Assembly (NCBI RefSeq): GCF_900115545.1
Contig: NZ_FOWV01000001.1
Span: forward strand, 496,001 to 560,000
From: Ralstonia sp. NFACC01
GTDB taxonomy: Bacteria > Pseudomonadota > Gammaproteobacteria > Burkholderiales > Burkholderiaceae
Direction: 5' to 3'
DNA: 64,000 nt
Made by a program: the position numbers and the translations under genes. How positions within the stretch are numbered: the first letter of the stretch is position 1; each line of letters starts with the position of its first letter. Of this stretch, positions 9,986-18,149 are shown piece by piece. The notes under the pieces were generated by a model, which did not search any database, was not told the origin of the DNA, and worked only from the letters and a program-made list of their open reading frames with translations.

Positions 9986-11086
9986 ATGTCTGGCAATACC
10001 CTGGGCCTGCTGTTTTCCGTCACCACCTTCGGCGAGTCGCATGGCCCGGCCATCGGCGCTGTCATCGACGGGTGCCCGCCCGGCATGATGCTGTCGGCAG
10101 AAGACATCCAGCCCGATCTGGACCGTCGCAAACCCGGCACCTCGCGCCACGTCACGCAGCGCAAGGAGGAGGACCTCGTCGAGATCCTGTCCGGCGTGTA
10201 CGAAGGCAAGACCACGGGCACCCCGATTTGCCTGCTGATCCGCAATACCGATCAGCGCAGCAAGGATTACAGCAACATCGCCGAGACCTTCCGTCCCGGC
10301 CACGCCGATTACACCTACTGGCACAAATATGGCGTTCGGGATCCGCGCGGTGGCGGCCGTTCTTCCGCACGTTTGACGGCGCCGACGGTGGCTGCGGGTG
10401 CCGTCGCCAAGAAGTGGCTGCGTGAAAAGTTCGGCATCGAAATCCACGGCTTCATGTCGCAGCTGGGCGATATTCACATCCCGTTCATGGACTGGAACGA
10501 GGTGCCGAACAACCCGTTCTTCGCGCCCAATGCCGAGATCGTTCCCGAGCTGGAAACCTATATGGATGCACTGCGCAAGGACGGCGATTCCGTCGGCGCG
10601 CGCATTGAGGTGGTGGCCACGGGCGTGCCCGTCGGCTGGGGTGAACCGCTGTTCGATCGTCTGGATGCCGATATTGCACACGCGATGATGGGCCTGAACG
10701 CCGTGAAGGGTGTTGAGATTGGCGCAGGCTTCCACGCGGTCAGCCAGCGCGGCTCCGAGCATGGTGATGAACTGACGCCGGAGGGTTTCGTCGGCAACAA
10801 CGCCGGGGGCATCCTGGGTGGGATTTCGACAGGGCAGGACATCTCCGTGTCGCTGGCGATCAAGCCGACCTCGAGCATTCGCACGCCGCGTCGTTCGATC
10901 GACAAGGCGGGTGATCCGGCTGTGGTCGAGACGTTCGGCCGCCACGACCCGTGCGTCGGCATTCGTGCTACGCCAATCGCCGAGGCGCTGTTGGCACTCG
11001 TGCTGATCGACCACGCGCTGCGCCATCGCGCGCAATGCGGAGATGTGTCGGTGCAGACCCCAGCCATCGCGGCAAAAGCTTCCTGA
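9986..11086 (+). CDS. aroC: Chorismate synthase
   Basis: A 366-residue protein matching AroC along its length: [20 protein letters not shown] at the start (signature 1), [37 protein letters not shown] and [17 protein letters not shown]. It converts 5-enolpyruvylshikimate-3-phosphate to chorismate and needs reduced FMN. Length is normal. It is closed by the terminator at 11106-11134. Confidence 0.97.
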   Translation: MSGNTLGLLFSVTTFGESHGPAIGAVIDGCPPGMMLSAEDIQPDLDRRKPGTSRHVTQRKEEDLVEILSGVYEGKTTGTPICLLIRNTDQRSKDYSNIAETFRPGHADYTYWHKYGVRDPRGGGRSSARLTAPTVAAGAVAKKWLREKFGIEIHGFMSQLGDIHIPFMDWNEVPNNPFFAPNAEIVPELETYMDALRKDGDSVGARIEVVATGVPVGWGEPLFDRLDADIAHAMMGLNAVKGVEIGAGFHAVSQRGSEHGDELTPEGFVGNNAGGILGGISTGQDISVSLAIKPTSSIRTPRRSIDKAGDPAVVETFGRHDPCVGIRATPIAEALLALVLIDHALRHRAQCGDVSVQTPAIAAKAS

Positions 11087-11105
11087 ATCGATTCGCTCAG
11101 GCAAC

Positions 11106-11134
11106 AAAAAAGACGGCTTCAAGCCGTCTTTTTT
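11106..11134. terminator. Bidirectional intrinsic terminator between aroC and ETF-QO
   Basis: A 14-bp perfect stem (11106-11119 with 11121-11134) carries A and T runs on both sides. It can therefore stop aroC transcripts and the convergent ETF-QO transcripts. Confidence 0.85.
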
Positions 11135-11154
11135 GTTGGGTGCTCGCCCGGTAC

Positions 11155-12840
11155 TTACATGCCGACGTAGTTCGGCCCGCCGCCGCCTTCCGGCGTGACC
11201 CACACGATGTTCTGTGTCGGGTCTTTGATATCGCAGGTCTTGCAGTGCACGCAGTTCTGCGCGTTGATCTGCAGGCGCTCGGTGCCCTCGTCGTTCTTGA
11301 CGAACTCATACACGCCTGCCGGGCAATAGCGCTGCTCGGGGCCGGCAAACTGCGTCAGGTTGATGCGCGTCGGAACGGTCGGGTCTTTCAGCGTCAGGTG
11401 AGCCGGCTGGTTCTCTTCGTGGTTCGTGTTCGAGATGAACACCGACGACAGCCGATCGAACGTGATCTTGCCGTCCGGCTTCGGATACTCGATCTTCGGG
11501 CACTCCGATGCCGGCTTGAGCGACTGATTGTCCGATTTCGTGCCGTGCAGCGTCCAAGGCGGGTTGCTGACGCCAATCTTTGGCAGCAGCCACTGTTCGA
11601 TGCCGGTCATGATCTTCCCCAGCGTCGGGCTCTTCTTGAACCACAGCTTGAAGTTGCGCGACTGATCCAGTTCTTCCTTCAGCCAGCTCTGTTCGAAGGC
11701 TGCGGGGTAGGCAGACAGCTCGTCAGCGGAACGGCCGGCCGTCACGGCTTCGAACACGGCTTCACCGCACATCATGCCGCTCTTGATGGCCGCGTGGCTG
11801 CCCTTGATGCGTGCCGCATTCAGGTAACCGGCGTCGCAACCGACCAGCGCGCCACCGGGGAACACGGTTTTCGGTAGTGCTTGCGGCGTGCCGTTGTTGA
11901 TGGCGCGGGCTCCGTAGCCGATGCGCTTGCCGCCCTCGATGTGCGCGCGGATGGCCGGGTGGGCCTTCCAGCGCTGCATTTCTTCGAATGGGCTCATCCA
12001 CGGGTTCTTGTAGTCCAGCCCGATCACGAAGCCGAGCGTGACCTTGTTGTCTTCCAGGTGATACAGGAAGCCGCCGCCGAAGGTGTCGTCTTCCATCGGC
12101 CAGCCGGCAGTGTGCACAACGAGGCCAGGTTTGGCCTTTGCCGGGTCGATTTCCCAGAGTTCCTTGATGCCGATGGCGAAGGTCTGCGGGTCCTTGCCGG
12201 CGTTGAGCTTGAATTTTTCCAGCAGCTGTCGGCCGAGATGGCCGCGCGCGCCTTCCGCGAAGATGGTGTATTTGCCGAGCAATTCCATGCCGAGCTGGAA
12301 GTTCTCTGTTGGCTCGCCGTCTTTGCCGATGCCCATGTTGCCCGTTGCGACACCGCGCACCGCACCCTTGTCGTCGTACAGGACTTCGGCAGCGGCAAAA
12401 CCCGGGAAGATCTCCACGCCCATGGCTTCGGCCTGCGTGGCCATCCACTTGACCACGTTCGACAGTGAGACAACGTAGCAGCCGTCGTTGTGGAAGTTAC
12501 GCGGCACGAGCCAGTCGGGCGTACGCTTGGCGTCGGTCTCGCTCAGGAAGAGCACGTCGTCGCCGGTGACTGCCTGGTTGAGCGGCGCGCCGTCGGCCTT
12601 CCAGTTCGGCAGGAGTTCGTTGATGGCGCGCGGGTCCATCACCGCGCCCGAAAGAATGTGTGCACCCGGCTCGGAACCCTTCTCCAGCACGACGACGGAC
12701 ACGTCCTTGCCCGTCTCGGCAGCCAGTTGCTTGATGCGAATCGCTGTCGCCAAGCCGGCGGGGCCGCCGCCGACGACAACGACGTCATACTCCATGGACT
12801 CTCGCGGGCCGTATTGTTCGAGGAGCTGTTGCTGGTTCAT
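11155..12840 (-). CDS. Electron transfer flavoprotein-ubiquinone oxidoreductase
   Basis: A 561-residue flavoprotein. The N-terminal FAD Rossmann motif is DVVVVGGGPAGLATAI. LEKGSEPGAHILSGAVMDPRA is typical for ETF-QO, and a C-terminal 4Fe-4S domain has CPAGVYEF plus the NCVHCKTCDIKDP cluster. It passes electrons from ETF (acyl-CoA dehydrogenases, amino-acid catabolism) to ubiquinone at the inner membrane. The ATG at 12840 (MNQQQLLEQYG) is preferred over longer in-frame starts that lack family character. It is divergent from an SDR gene across a palindromic operator-like site. Confidence 0.95.
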   Translation of the reverse strand: MNQQQLLEQYGPRESMEYDVVVVGGGPAGLATAIRIKQLAAETGKDVSVVVLEKGSEPGAHILSGAVMDPRAINELLPNWKADGAPLNQAVTGDDVLFLSETDAKRTPDWLVPRNFHNDGCYVVSLSNVVKWMATQAEAMGVEIFPGFAAAEVLYDDKGAVRGVATGNMGIGKDGEPTENFQLGMELLGKYTIFAEGARGHLGRQLLEKFKLNAGKDPQTFAIGIKELWEIDPAKAKPGLVVHTAGWPMEDDTFGGGFLYHLEDNKVTLGFVIGLDYKNPWMSPFEEMQRWKAHPAIRAHIEGGKRIGYGARAINNGTPQALPKTVFPGGALVGCDAGYLNAARIKGSHAAIKSGMMCGEAVFEAVTAGRSADELSAYPAAFEQSWLKEELDQSRNFKLWFKKSPTLGKIMTGIEQWLLPKIGVSNPPWTLHGTKSDNQSLKPASECPKIEYPKPDGKITFDRLSSVFISNTNHEENQPAHLTLKDPTVPTRINLTQFAGPEQRYCPAGVYEFVKNDEGTERLQINAQNCVHCKTCDIKDPTQNIVWVTPEGGGGPNYVGM

Positions 12841-12947
12841 AAGTGTCTCTTCGCTTGTAGGGCGTTTGCTTATTGGTATGACGGATTGCTGCATTAGAAT
12901 TTTCCGCATTGTCCGGGACACGCCTGAATGCGGCAAGGGAAATTTCT

Positions 12948-12959
12948 GAACGATCGTTC
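12948..12959. promoter_or_regulatory. 12-bp perfect palindrome, probable TetR-type operator
   Basis: GAACGATCGTTC lies in the 210-base divergent intergenic region between ETF-QO and the SDR gene. Perfect palindromes of this kind are typical operators of TetR-family regulators of acyl-CoA metabolism. The regulator itself is not in the window. Assignment is by form and context only. Confidence 0.45.
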
Positions 12960-13050
12960 GATTTTTTGCTAAGCTGCGCCCAAATCACATGCCGGTGTTG
13001 CTTCGGAGCAGCCCGGCGCATGTCAAACCAACACACGGGGAACACGCATC

Positions 13051-13836
13051 ATGGGTCTGTCGATCAATCTGGAAGGCAAGGTCGCGCTGATCACGGGCGC
13101 GTCGAGCGGCCTGGGCGCGCGTTTCGCGCACACGCTGGCGGCGGCCGGCGCAAAGGTCGTGCTGGCTTCGCGCCGCGTCGAGCGACTGAAAGAACTGCGC
13201 GCCGACATCGAATCGAAGGGCGGCAGCGCCCATGTCATCCGGCTGGACGTGACTGACCCGGACAGCATCCGATCGGCCATCGCCCACGCTGAAACCGAAG
13301 CCGGCACGATCGACATCCTGGTCAACAATTCGGGCGTTTCAACCACGCAGCGCATGGTGGACGTCACGCCGGACGACTTCGATTTCGTATTCGACACCAA
13401 CACGCGCGGCGCCTTCTTTGTGGCGCAGGAAACGGCCAAGCGCATGATTGCGCGGGCCAAGGGCGCTGAGAAGAACGGCTCGCCGCTGCCGCAGTCGCGC
13501 ATCGTCAACATTGCATCCGTGGCGGGTTTGAAGGTGCTGTCGCAGATCGGCGTGTATTGCATGAGCAAGGCGGCCGTGGTGCACATGACCAAGGCCATGG
13601 CGCTGGAGTGGGGGCGTTATGGCATCAATACCAACGCGATCTGCCCGGGGTATATCGATACCGAAATCAATCATCACCACTGGGAAACCGAGCCTGGCCA
13701 GAAGCTCGTGCAGATGCTGCCGCGCAAGCGCGTCGGCAAACCGGAAGACCTGGATGGGCTGATTCTGCTGTTGGCGTCGGATCAGTCGGACTTCATCAAC
13801 GGTGCCGTTATCAACGCCGACGACGGCATGGTGTAA
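13051..13836 (+). CDS. Short-chain dehydrogenase/reductase
   Basis: A 261-residue classical SDR. The NAD(P)-binding TGASSGLG is at residues 15-22, NNSG near residue 92, the catalytic Ser in NIASVAG and the Y-x3-K pair at Y169/K173 (YCMSK). The C-terminus has the CPGYIDTEIN segment. Arg41-Arg42 after the second strand suggests NADP preference. The substrate is not evident. It is divergent from ETF-QO, so a role in acyl-CoA or ketone-group metabolism is plausible. Confidence 0.9.
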   Translation: MGLSINLEGKVALITGASSGLGARFAHTLAAAGAKVVLASRRVERLKELRADIESKGGSAHVIRLDVTDPDSIRSAIAHAETEAGTIDILVNNSGVSTTQRMVDVTPDDFDFVFDTNTRGAFFVAQETAKRMIARAKGAEKNGSPLPQSRIVNIASVAGLKVLSQIGVYCMSKAAVVHMTKAMALEWGRYGINTNAICPGYIDTEINHHHWETEPGQKLVQMLPRKRVGKPEDLDGLILLLASDQSDFINGAVINADDGMV

Positions 13837-13847
13837 GGCGCTGGGGC

Positions 13848-14393
13848 TTAGTGCCCCATCAGCCGCTGCACAAGTTCGAGCGAGGTGTTGGCGGCGTACT
13901 TCTTCATCAACCGCGCGCGGTAGATTTCCACCGTGCGCGGGCTGATCTCCAACTGCTTGCCGATTTGCTTGCTGGTCTTACCCTCGACCAGTTGCGCAGC
14001 GATGTCGCGTTCGCGCGGCGTGAGCGCTGCGGTAACGGGGCGATGTGCTGACAGATCTTCAAACGTCCAGATGCCTTCGCCCAGCGGTTTGGCGCGGTCT
14101 AGCGCCCGGCCCGTGACGTGGCACCAGAACAGTTCGCCATTGGCGCGCTTCATGATGCGTTCGTCGGAATAGCTGCCGCGTGCGTTCATGACGGGAATGA
14201 TGCGCGCGCCGGTGCGCTCGTATTCGTCGTGCGTCGGATAGAGCAGCTCGAACGACTGCCCGATCATCGTCGTGCGCGCGTGGCCGAAGATGCGGGCGGC
14301 TTCGTCGTTGACGTCGAGCATCACCCGCTCGCGGGACATCACCATGCCGACAGGGGCAAGCTGGAACGCAGTTTGGTAGTCGAGGGCGGGCAT
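13848..14393 (-). CDS. PAS-LuxR transcriptional regulator
   Basis: A 181-residue protein. A PAS sensor domain (about residues 8-115, with NDEAARIFGHARTTMIGQSF and the F-W-C-H-V-T strand) precedes a LuxR/GerE helix-turn-helix (LTPRERDIAAQLVEGKTSKQ to the end). There is no receiver domain, so it is not a response regulator. It lies divergent from scoA-scoB-bdh with 153 bases between, so it is the likely local regulator of that operon. The PAS ligand is unknown. Confidence 0.88.
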   Translation of the reverse strand: MPALDYQTAFQLAPVGMVMSRERVMLDVNDEAARIFGHARTTMIGQSFELLYPTHDEYERTGARIIPVMNARGSYSDERIMKRANGELFWCHVTGRALDRAKPLGEGIWTFEDLSAHRPVTAALTPRERDIAAQLVEGKTSKQIGKQLEISPRTVEIYRARLMKKYAANTSLELVQRLMGH

Positions 14394-14546
14394 ATGTATT
14401 CGTACGTATTGCTGCGTCGCGCGACGCTTGCGTATTCTCGCCAGATTGTATCGTTACTATTTTCCGGCGCTGCATCGCACAAACCCCAACTGTGTGATCG
14501 GTCAAAACCCTGCCGGATTTGTTGGACCACCAAGGAAGGAGCACGC

Positions 14547-15248
14547 ATGAACAAAATCTTCGCCAACGCGAGCGAGGCGCTCGCGGGCGTCGTCAAGGAC
14601 GGCCAGACCATTGCCGTGGGCGGCTTCGGCCTGTGCGGCATTCCGGAAGCGCTGATTGCCGCACTGCGCGACTCGGGCGTCAAGGGCCTGACATGCATCT
14701 CCAACAACGCGGGCGTTGACGGCTTTGGCCTGGGCCTGCTGCTGGAAACGCGCCAGATCAAGAAAATGATTTCGTCCTATGTGGGCGAGAACAAGGAGTT
14801 TGAGCGCCAGTACCTGGCTGGCGAACTCGAGCTGGAATTCACGCCGCAAGGCACGCTGGCCGAAAAGCTACGCGCCGGCGGAGCCGGCATCCCGGCATTC
14901 TTCACCAAGACCGGCGTCGGTACGCTGGTAGCCGAGGGCAAGGAGCTGCGCGAGTTTGACGGCGAGACGTACGTCATGGAGCGCTCGCTGGTGCCCGATG
15001 TGGCGCTGGTGAAGGCGCAGGTGGCCGACAAGTCCGGCAACCTGCGTTTCAACCTGACCGCACGCAACTTCAATCCGGCTGCGGCCACCGCCGGCAAGAT
15101 CTGCATCGTTGAAGTCGAAGAGATTGTTGAAGTGGGCGATTTGGCACCGGACGACATTCATCTGCCTGGCATTTACGTGCACCGCATCGTGCTTAATGCC
15201 ACGCCCGAGAAGCGCATCGAAAAGCGCACCATCCGAGCAGCCAACTAA
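14547..15248 (+). CDS. scoA: 3-oxoacid CoA-transferase subunit A
   Basis: A 233-residue family-I CoA-transferase alpha subunit. The glycine-rich start [21 protein letters not shown] and [23 protein letters not shown] are diagnostic. With ScoB it moves CoA from succinyl-CoA to acetoacetate (ketone-body use). The ATG at 14547 follows an AAGGAAGGAG Shine-Dalgarno. scoB starts 10 bases after its stop. Confidence 0.93.
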   Translation: MNKIFANASEALAGVVKDGQTIAVGGFGLCGIPEALIAALRDSGVKGLTCISNNAGVDGFGLGLLLETRQIKKMISSYVGENKEFERQYLAGELELEFTPQGTLAEKLRAGGAGIPAFFTKTGVGTLVAEGKELREFDGETYVMERSLVPDVALVKAQVADKSGNLRFNLTARNFNPAAATAGKICIVEVEEIVEVGDLAPDDIHLPGIYVHRIVLNATPEKRIEKRTIRAAN

Positions 15249-15258
15249 GGAGACCGAC

Positions 15259-15894
15259 ATGGCCTGGACACAAGACCAAATGGCGGCGCGCGCTGCCCAG
15301 GAGTTGCAAGACGGTTTCTACGTCAACCTCGGCATCGGCATCCCGACGCTGGTAGCCAACCACACCGGCGACAAGGAAGTCTGGCTGCAAAGCGAAAACG
15401 GCATGCTCGGTATCGGCCCGTTCCCCACGGAAGACGAAGTTGACGCCGACCTGATCAACGCGGGCAAGCAGACCGTGACCACGCTGCCCGGCAGCGCCAT
15501 CTTCGGCAGCGACCAGAGCTTTGCGATGATTCGCGGCGGCAAGATCAACCTGTCGATTCTCGGCGCGATGCAGGTGAGTGAGACGGGCGACCTCGCCAAC
15601 TGGATGATCCCCGGCAAGATGGTCAAGGGTATGGGCGGTGCGATGGACCTCGTGGCCGGCGTCAAGCGCGTGATCGTGCTGATGGAACATACCGCCAAGA
15701 AGAAGGATGGCACCGAAGACCTGAAGCTGCTGCCCAAGTGCACTCTGCCGCTGACGGGCGTGGGTGTCGTCGATCGCATCATTACGGACCTCGGCGTGAT
15801 CGACGTGACCGAGCAGGGCCTGAAGTTGGTTGAAACCGCGCCGGGCGTTTCGCGTGAAGAGATCCAAGCCAAGACTGGCGTCAACCTGCTGTAA
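15259..15894 (+). CDS. scoB: 3-oxoacid CoA-transferase subunit B
   Basis: A 211-residue beta subunit. It has the [12 protein letters not shown] motif and the catalytic glutamate in [11 protein letters not shown] (about residue 50), which forms the glutamyl-CoA intermediate. Near the end, [20 protein letters not shown] is typical. The gene follows scoA after a GGAGA Shine-Dalgarno. Length equals the usual ~210 residues. Confidence 0.94.
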   Translation: MAWTQDQMAARAAQELQDGFYVNLGIGIPTLVANHTGDKEVWLQSENGMLGIGPFPTEDEVDADLINAGKQTVTTLPGSAIFGSDQSFAMIRGGKINLSILGAMQVSETGDLANWMIPGKMVKGMGGAMDLVAGVKRVIVLMEHTAKKKDGTEDLKLLPKCTLPLTGVGVVDRIITDLGVIDVTEQGLKLVETAPGVSREEIQAKTGVNLL

Positions 15895-15916
15895 TCGCTG
15901 ACCTTCGGAGACACGC

Positions 15917-16696
15917 ATGCTGCAAGGAAAAACTGCCCTCGTTACGGGCTCGACCAGCGGGATCGGTCTGGGTATCGCCTGTTCGCTGGCCGCGCAGGGC
16001 GCCAACATCATCATGAACGGCTTTGGCGATGTGGAAGCGCCCAAGGCGCAGATCGCGGCGGCAGGCAAGAACGCCATCCGTATCGGATACCACGGCGCCG
16101 ACATGAGCAAGGCGGCCGAGATCGAAGCGATGTTCGCCTACGCCGATGCAGAATTCGGCGGCGTGGACATCCTCGTCAACAATGCCGGCATCCAGTACGT
16201 GGCCAACGTGGAGGATTTCCCGACCGAGCGCTGGGATGCCATCATCGCCATCAACCTCACCTCGGCTTTCCACACGACGCGGCTTGCCGTGCCGGGCATG
16301 AAGCGCAAGAACTGGGGCCGCATCATCAATATCGCTTCGGCGCATGGGTTGGTGGCATCGGCGCAGAAATCGGCGTATGTGGCGGCCAAGCACGGCATCG
16401 TCGGGTTCACCAAATCGGTGGCGCTGGAGACGGCACAGACGGGCATCACGTCCAACGCGATCTGTCCGGGCTGGGTGCTGACGCCGCTCGTGCAGAAGCA
16501 GATCGATGCGCGCGCCGAGAAGGACGGCCTGTCCGCGCTCGAGGCCAAGAAGGATCTGCTGATGGAAAAGCAGCCGTCGGGCGAGTTCGTTACGCCCGAT
16601 CAGCTCGGCGCGCTGGCGGTCTTCCTGTGCAGCGATGCGGCCGAGCAGGTGCGCGGCGTGGCGTGGAACATGGATGGTGGCTGGGTCGCGCAGTAA
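15917..16696 (+). CDS. 3-hydroxybutyrate dehydrogenase (SDR)
   Basis: A 259-residue SDR that fits D-3-hydroxybutyrate dehydrogenases: TGSTSGIG at residues 10-17, NNAGIQYVANVEDFP, catalytic SAHGLV and Y154/K158 (YVAAK), and the C-terminal CPGWVLTPLVQKQI. It follows scoB by 22 bases and should feed acetoacetate to ScoAB in polyhydroxybutyrate or ketone-body degradation. The operon ends at the terminator at 16711-16740. Confidence 0.93.
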   Translation: MLQGKTALVTGSTSGIGLGIACSLAAQGANIIMNGFGDVEAPKAQIAAAGKNAIRIGYHGADMSKAAEIEAMFAYADAEFGGVDILVNNAGIQYVANVEDFPTERWDAIIAINLTSAFHTTRLAVPGMKRKNWGRIINIASAHGLVASAQKSAYVAAKHGIVGFTKSVALETAQTGITSNAICPGWVLTPLVQKQIDARAEKDGLSALEAKKDLLMEKQPSGEFVTPDQLGALAVFLCSDAAEQVRGVAWNMDGGWVAQ

Positions 16697-16710
16697 GCCG
16701 ATCTGTTTCA

Positions 16711-16740
16711 AAAAAAGCCTCGCTCCGGCGGGGCTTTTTT
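16711..16740. terminator. Intrinsic terminator of the scoAB-bdh operon
   Basis: AAAAAAGCCTCGC pairs with GCGGGGCTTTTTT (one G-T pair) around TCCG. A long T run follows. Confidence 0.85.
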
Positions 16741-16841
16741 GTTTTTGATGGACAGCGCATGCCTGCTGCGCCGTCGCATGCTCGCGGGCCCGCGTACAAT
16801 CAGGCTTTGCTGTCTCCGTCATTCACGTGTAGGAGTTGTTC

Positions 16842-17711
16842 ATGCCAGTTTCGCCGCGCCTTGCCTTCGTGCAATGCCTGAGCCCGTCCGGCTTGCATCG
16901 GATGGCGTATCACGAGTGGGGCGACGCACAGAATCCGCGTGTGCTGGTTTGCGTGCATGGCCTCTCGCGCACGGGGCGCGATTTCGACGTACTGGCGCAG
17001 GCGCTGTGCAATGACTATCGCGTCATCTGCCCCGATGTGGTGGGCCGCGGGCGCTCCGATTGGCTGGCCGATCCGAAAGGCTATGTGCTACCGCAATACG
17101 CGTCCGACATGGTCACGCTGCTCGCGCGCGTAAATGCGGAATCCGTCGATTGGTTCGGGACCTCGATGGGCGGTCTGATCGGCATCGGTTTGGCAGGCTT
17201 GCCGAAATCGCCGATTCGCAAGCTGCTGCTCAACGATGTGGGCCCGCGTGTGACGGAATCGTCGTTGACGCGCATCGGTGCTTACCTCGGCCTGAACGTA
17301 CGCTTCAAGACCTTCGATGAAGGGCTGGCGTACCTGAAGACGATCAGCGCTTCGTTCGGCCCCCACACGCCGGATCAATGGCGTGAACTGAATGCCGCGA
17401 TTCTGAAACCGCAGGGCGGCGAGTGGATTCTGCATTACGATCCGCGCCTGGCCGAGCCATTCAAGAACACCACGCCGGAAATGATCGCCGCTGGCGAAGC
17501 CACGCTGTGGAAACTGTTCGAGGCGATTCCCGGCGAGGTGCTGGTGGTGCGCGGCGCGCATTCCGATTTGCTGACGCGCGAGACAGTCGAAGCCATGATG
17601 CAGCGCGGCCAGCATGTGAACACGGTGGAAATTCCCGATGTGGGCCATGCGCCGACCTTCATCCAGCCGGATCAGGTGGCGATCGCCCGCAAATTCTTTC
17701 TCGGTCAATGA
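16842..17711 (+). CDS. Alpha/beta hydrolase
   Basis: A 289-residue hydrolase. The oxyanion motif is VCVHGLSRTGRDFD (about 37-50), GRGRSDW follows, the nucleophile elbow is GTSMG with Ser108, the acid lies in the VVRGAHSDLL region and the His in DVGHAPTF. The ATG at 16842 follows TAGGAG. Substrate unknown. It is followed 30 bases later by a RidA gene, and the two may share a transcript with relA. Confidence 0.9.
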   Translation: MPVSPRLAFVQCLSPSGLHRMAYHEWGDAQNPRVLVCVHGLSRTGRDFDVLAQALCNDYRVICPDVVGRGRSDWLADPKGYVLPQYASDMVTLLARVNAESVDWFGTSMGGLIGIGLAGLPKSPIRKLLLNDVGPRVTESSLTRIGAYLGLNVRFKTFDEGLAYLKTISASFGPHTPDQWRELNAAILKPQGGEWILHYDPRLAEPFKNTTPEMIAAGEATLWKLFEAIPGEVLVVRGAHSDLLTRETVEAMMQRGQHVNTVEIPDVGHAPTFIQPDQVAIARKFFLGQ

Positions 17712-17741
17712 CCGTTTGCTTGACCTCATTCGATTTGCAAG

Positions 17742-18110
17742 ATGAGCACTGAACTGAAGCGTTACAACGTTGAGCACCGCTATTCCGACGCAGCCGTCTA
17801 CAACGGTGTCGTCTATGTGGCAGGCCAGGTGCCTGAGACCACACTGGACGCCGGCATTGCCGAGCAGACCGCAGAAGTGCTCGCCATCATCGACCGCGTG
17901 CTCGCCGCCAACGCCAGCGACAAGACACGCATCCTGATGTGCCAGATCTTCCTGAAAGACATCGGCGAGATTGGCGAGATGAACAAGGTGTGGGACCAGT
18001 GGGTTGCCGCCGACTCAAAGAACTCGCCGCCGCGCGCCACCGTTGAGGCTGCGCTGGCCAATCCGAAGTACCGCATCGAAATCGTCGTGACGGCCGCACA
18101 GAAGAACTGA
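17742..18110 (+). CDS. RidA family protein
   Basis: A 122-residue YjgF/YER057c/UK114-family protein (VVYVAGQVPETT; ILMCQIFLKDI; SPPRATVEAAL near the C-terminus). The Arg in PPRATVEA corresponds to the substrate-carboxylate Arg of active RidA imine deaminases. These clear reactive 2-aminoacrylate made by PLP enzymes. Which RidA subgroup it belongs to cannot be settled here. Confidence 0.9.
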   Translation: MSTELKRYNVEHRYSDAAVYNGVVYVAGQVPETTLDAGIAEQTAEVLAIIDRVLAANASDKTRILMCQIFLKDIGEIGEMNKVWDQWVAADSKNSPPRATVEAALANPKYRIEIVVTAAQKN

Positions 18111-18149
18111 GCCCGTCGCGCAACAGGCCAGACGCAAGCAGGACGCATC

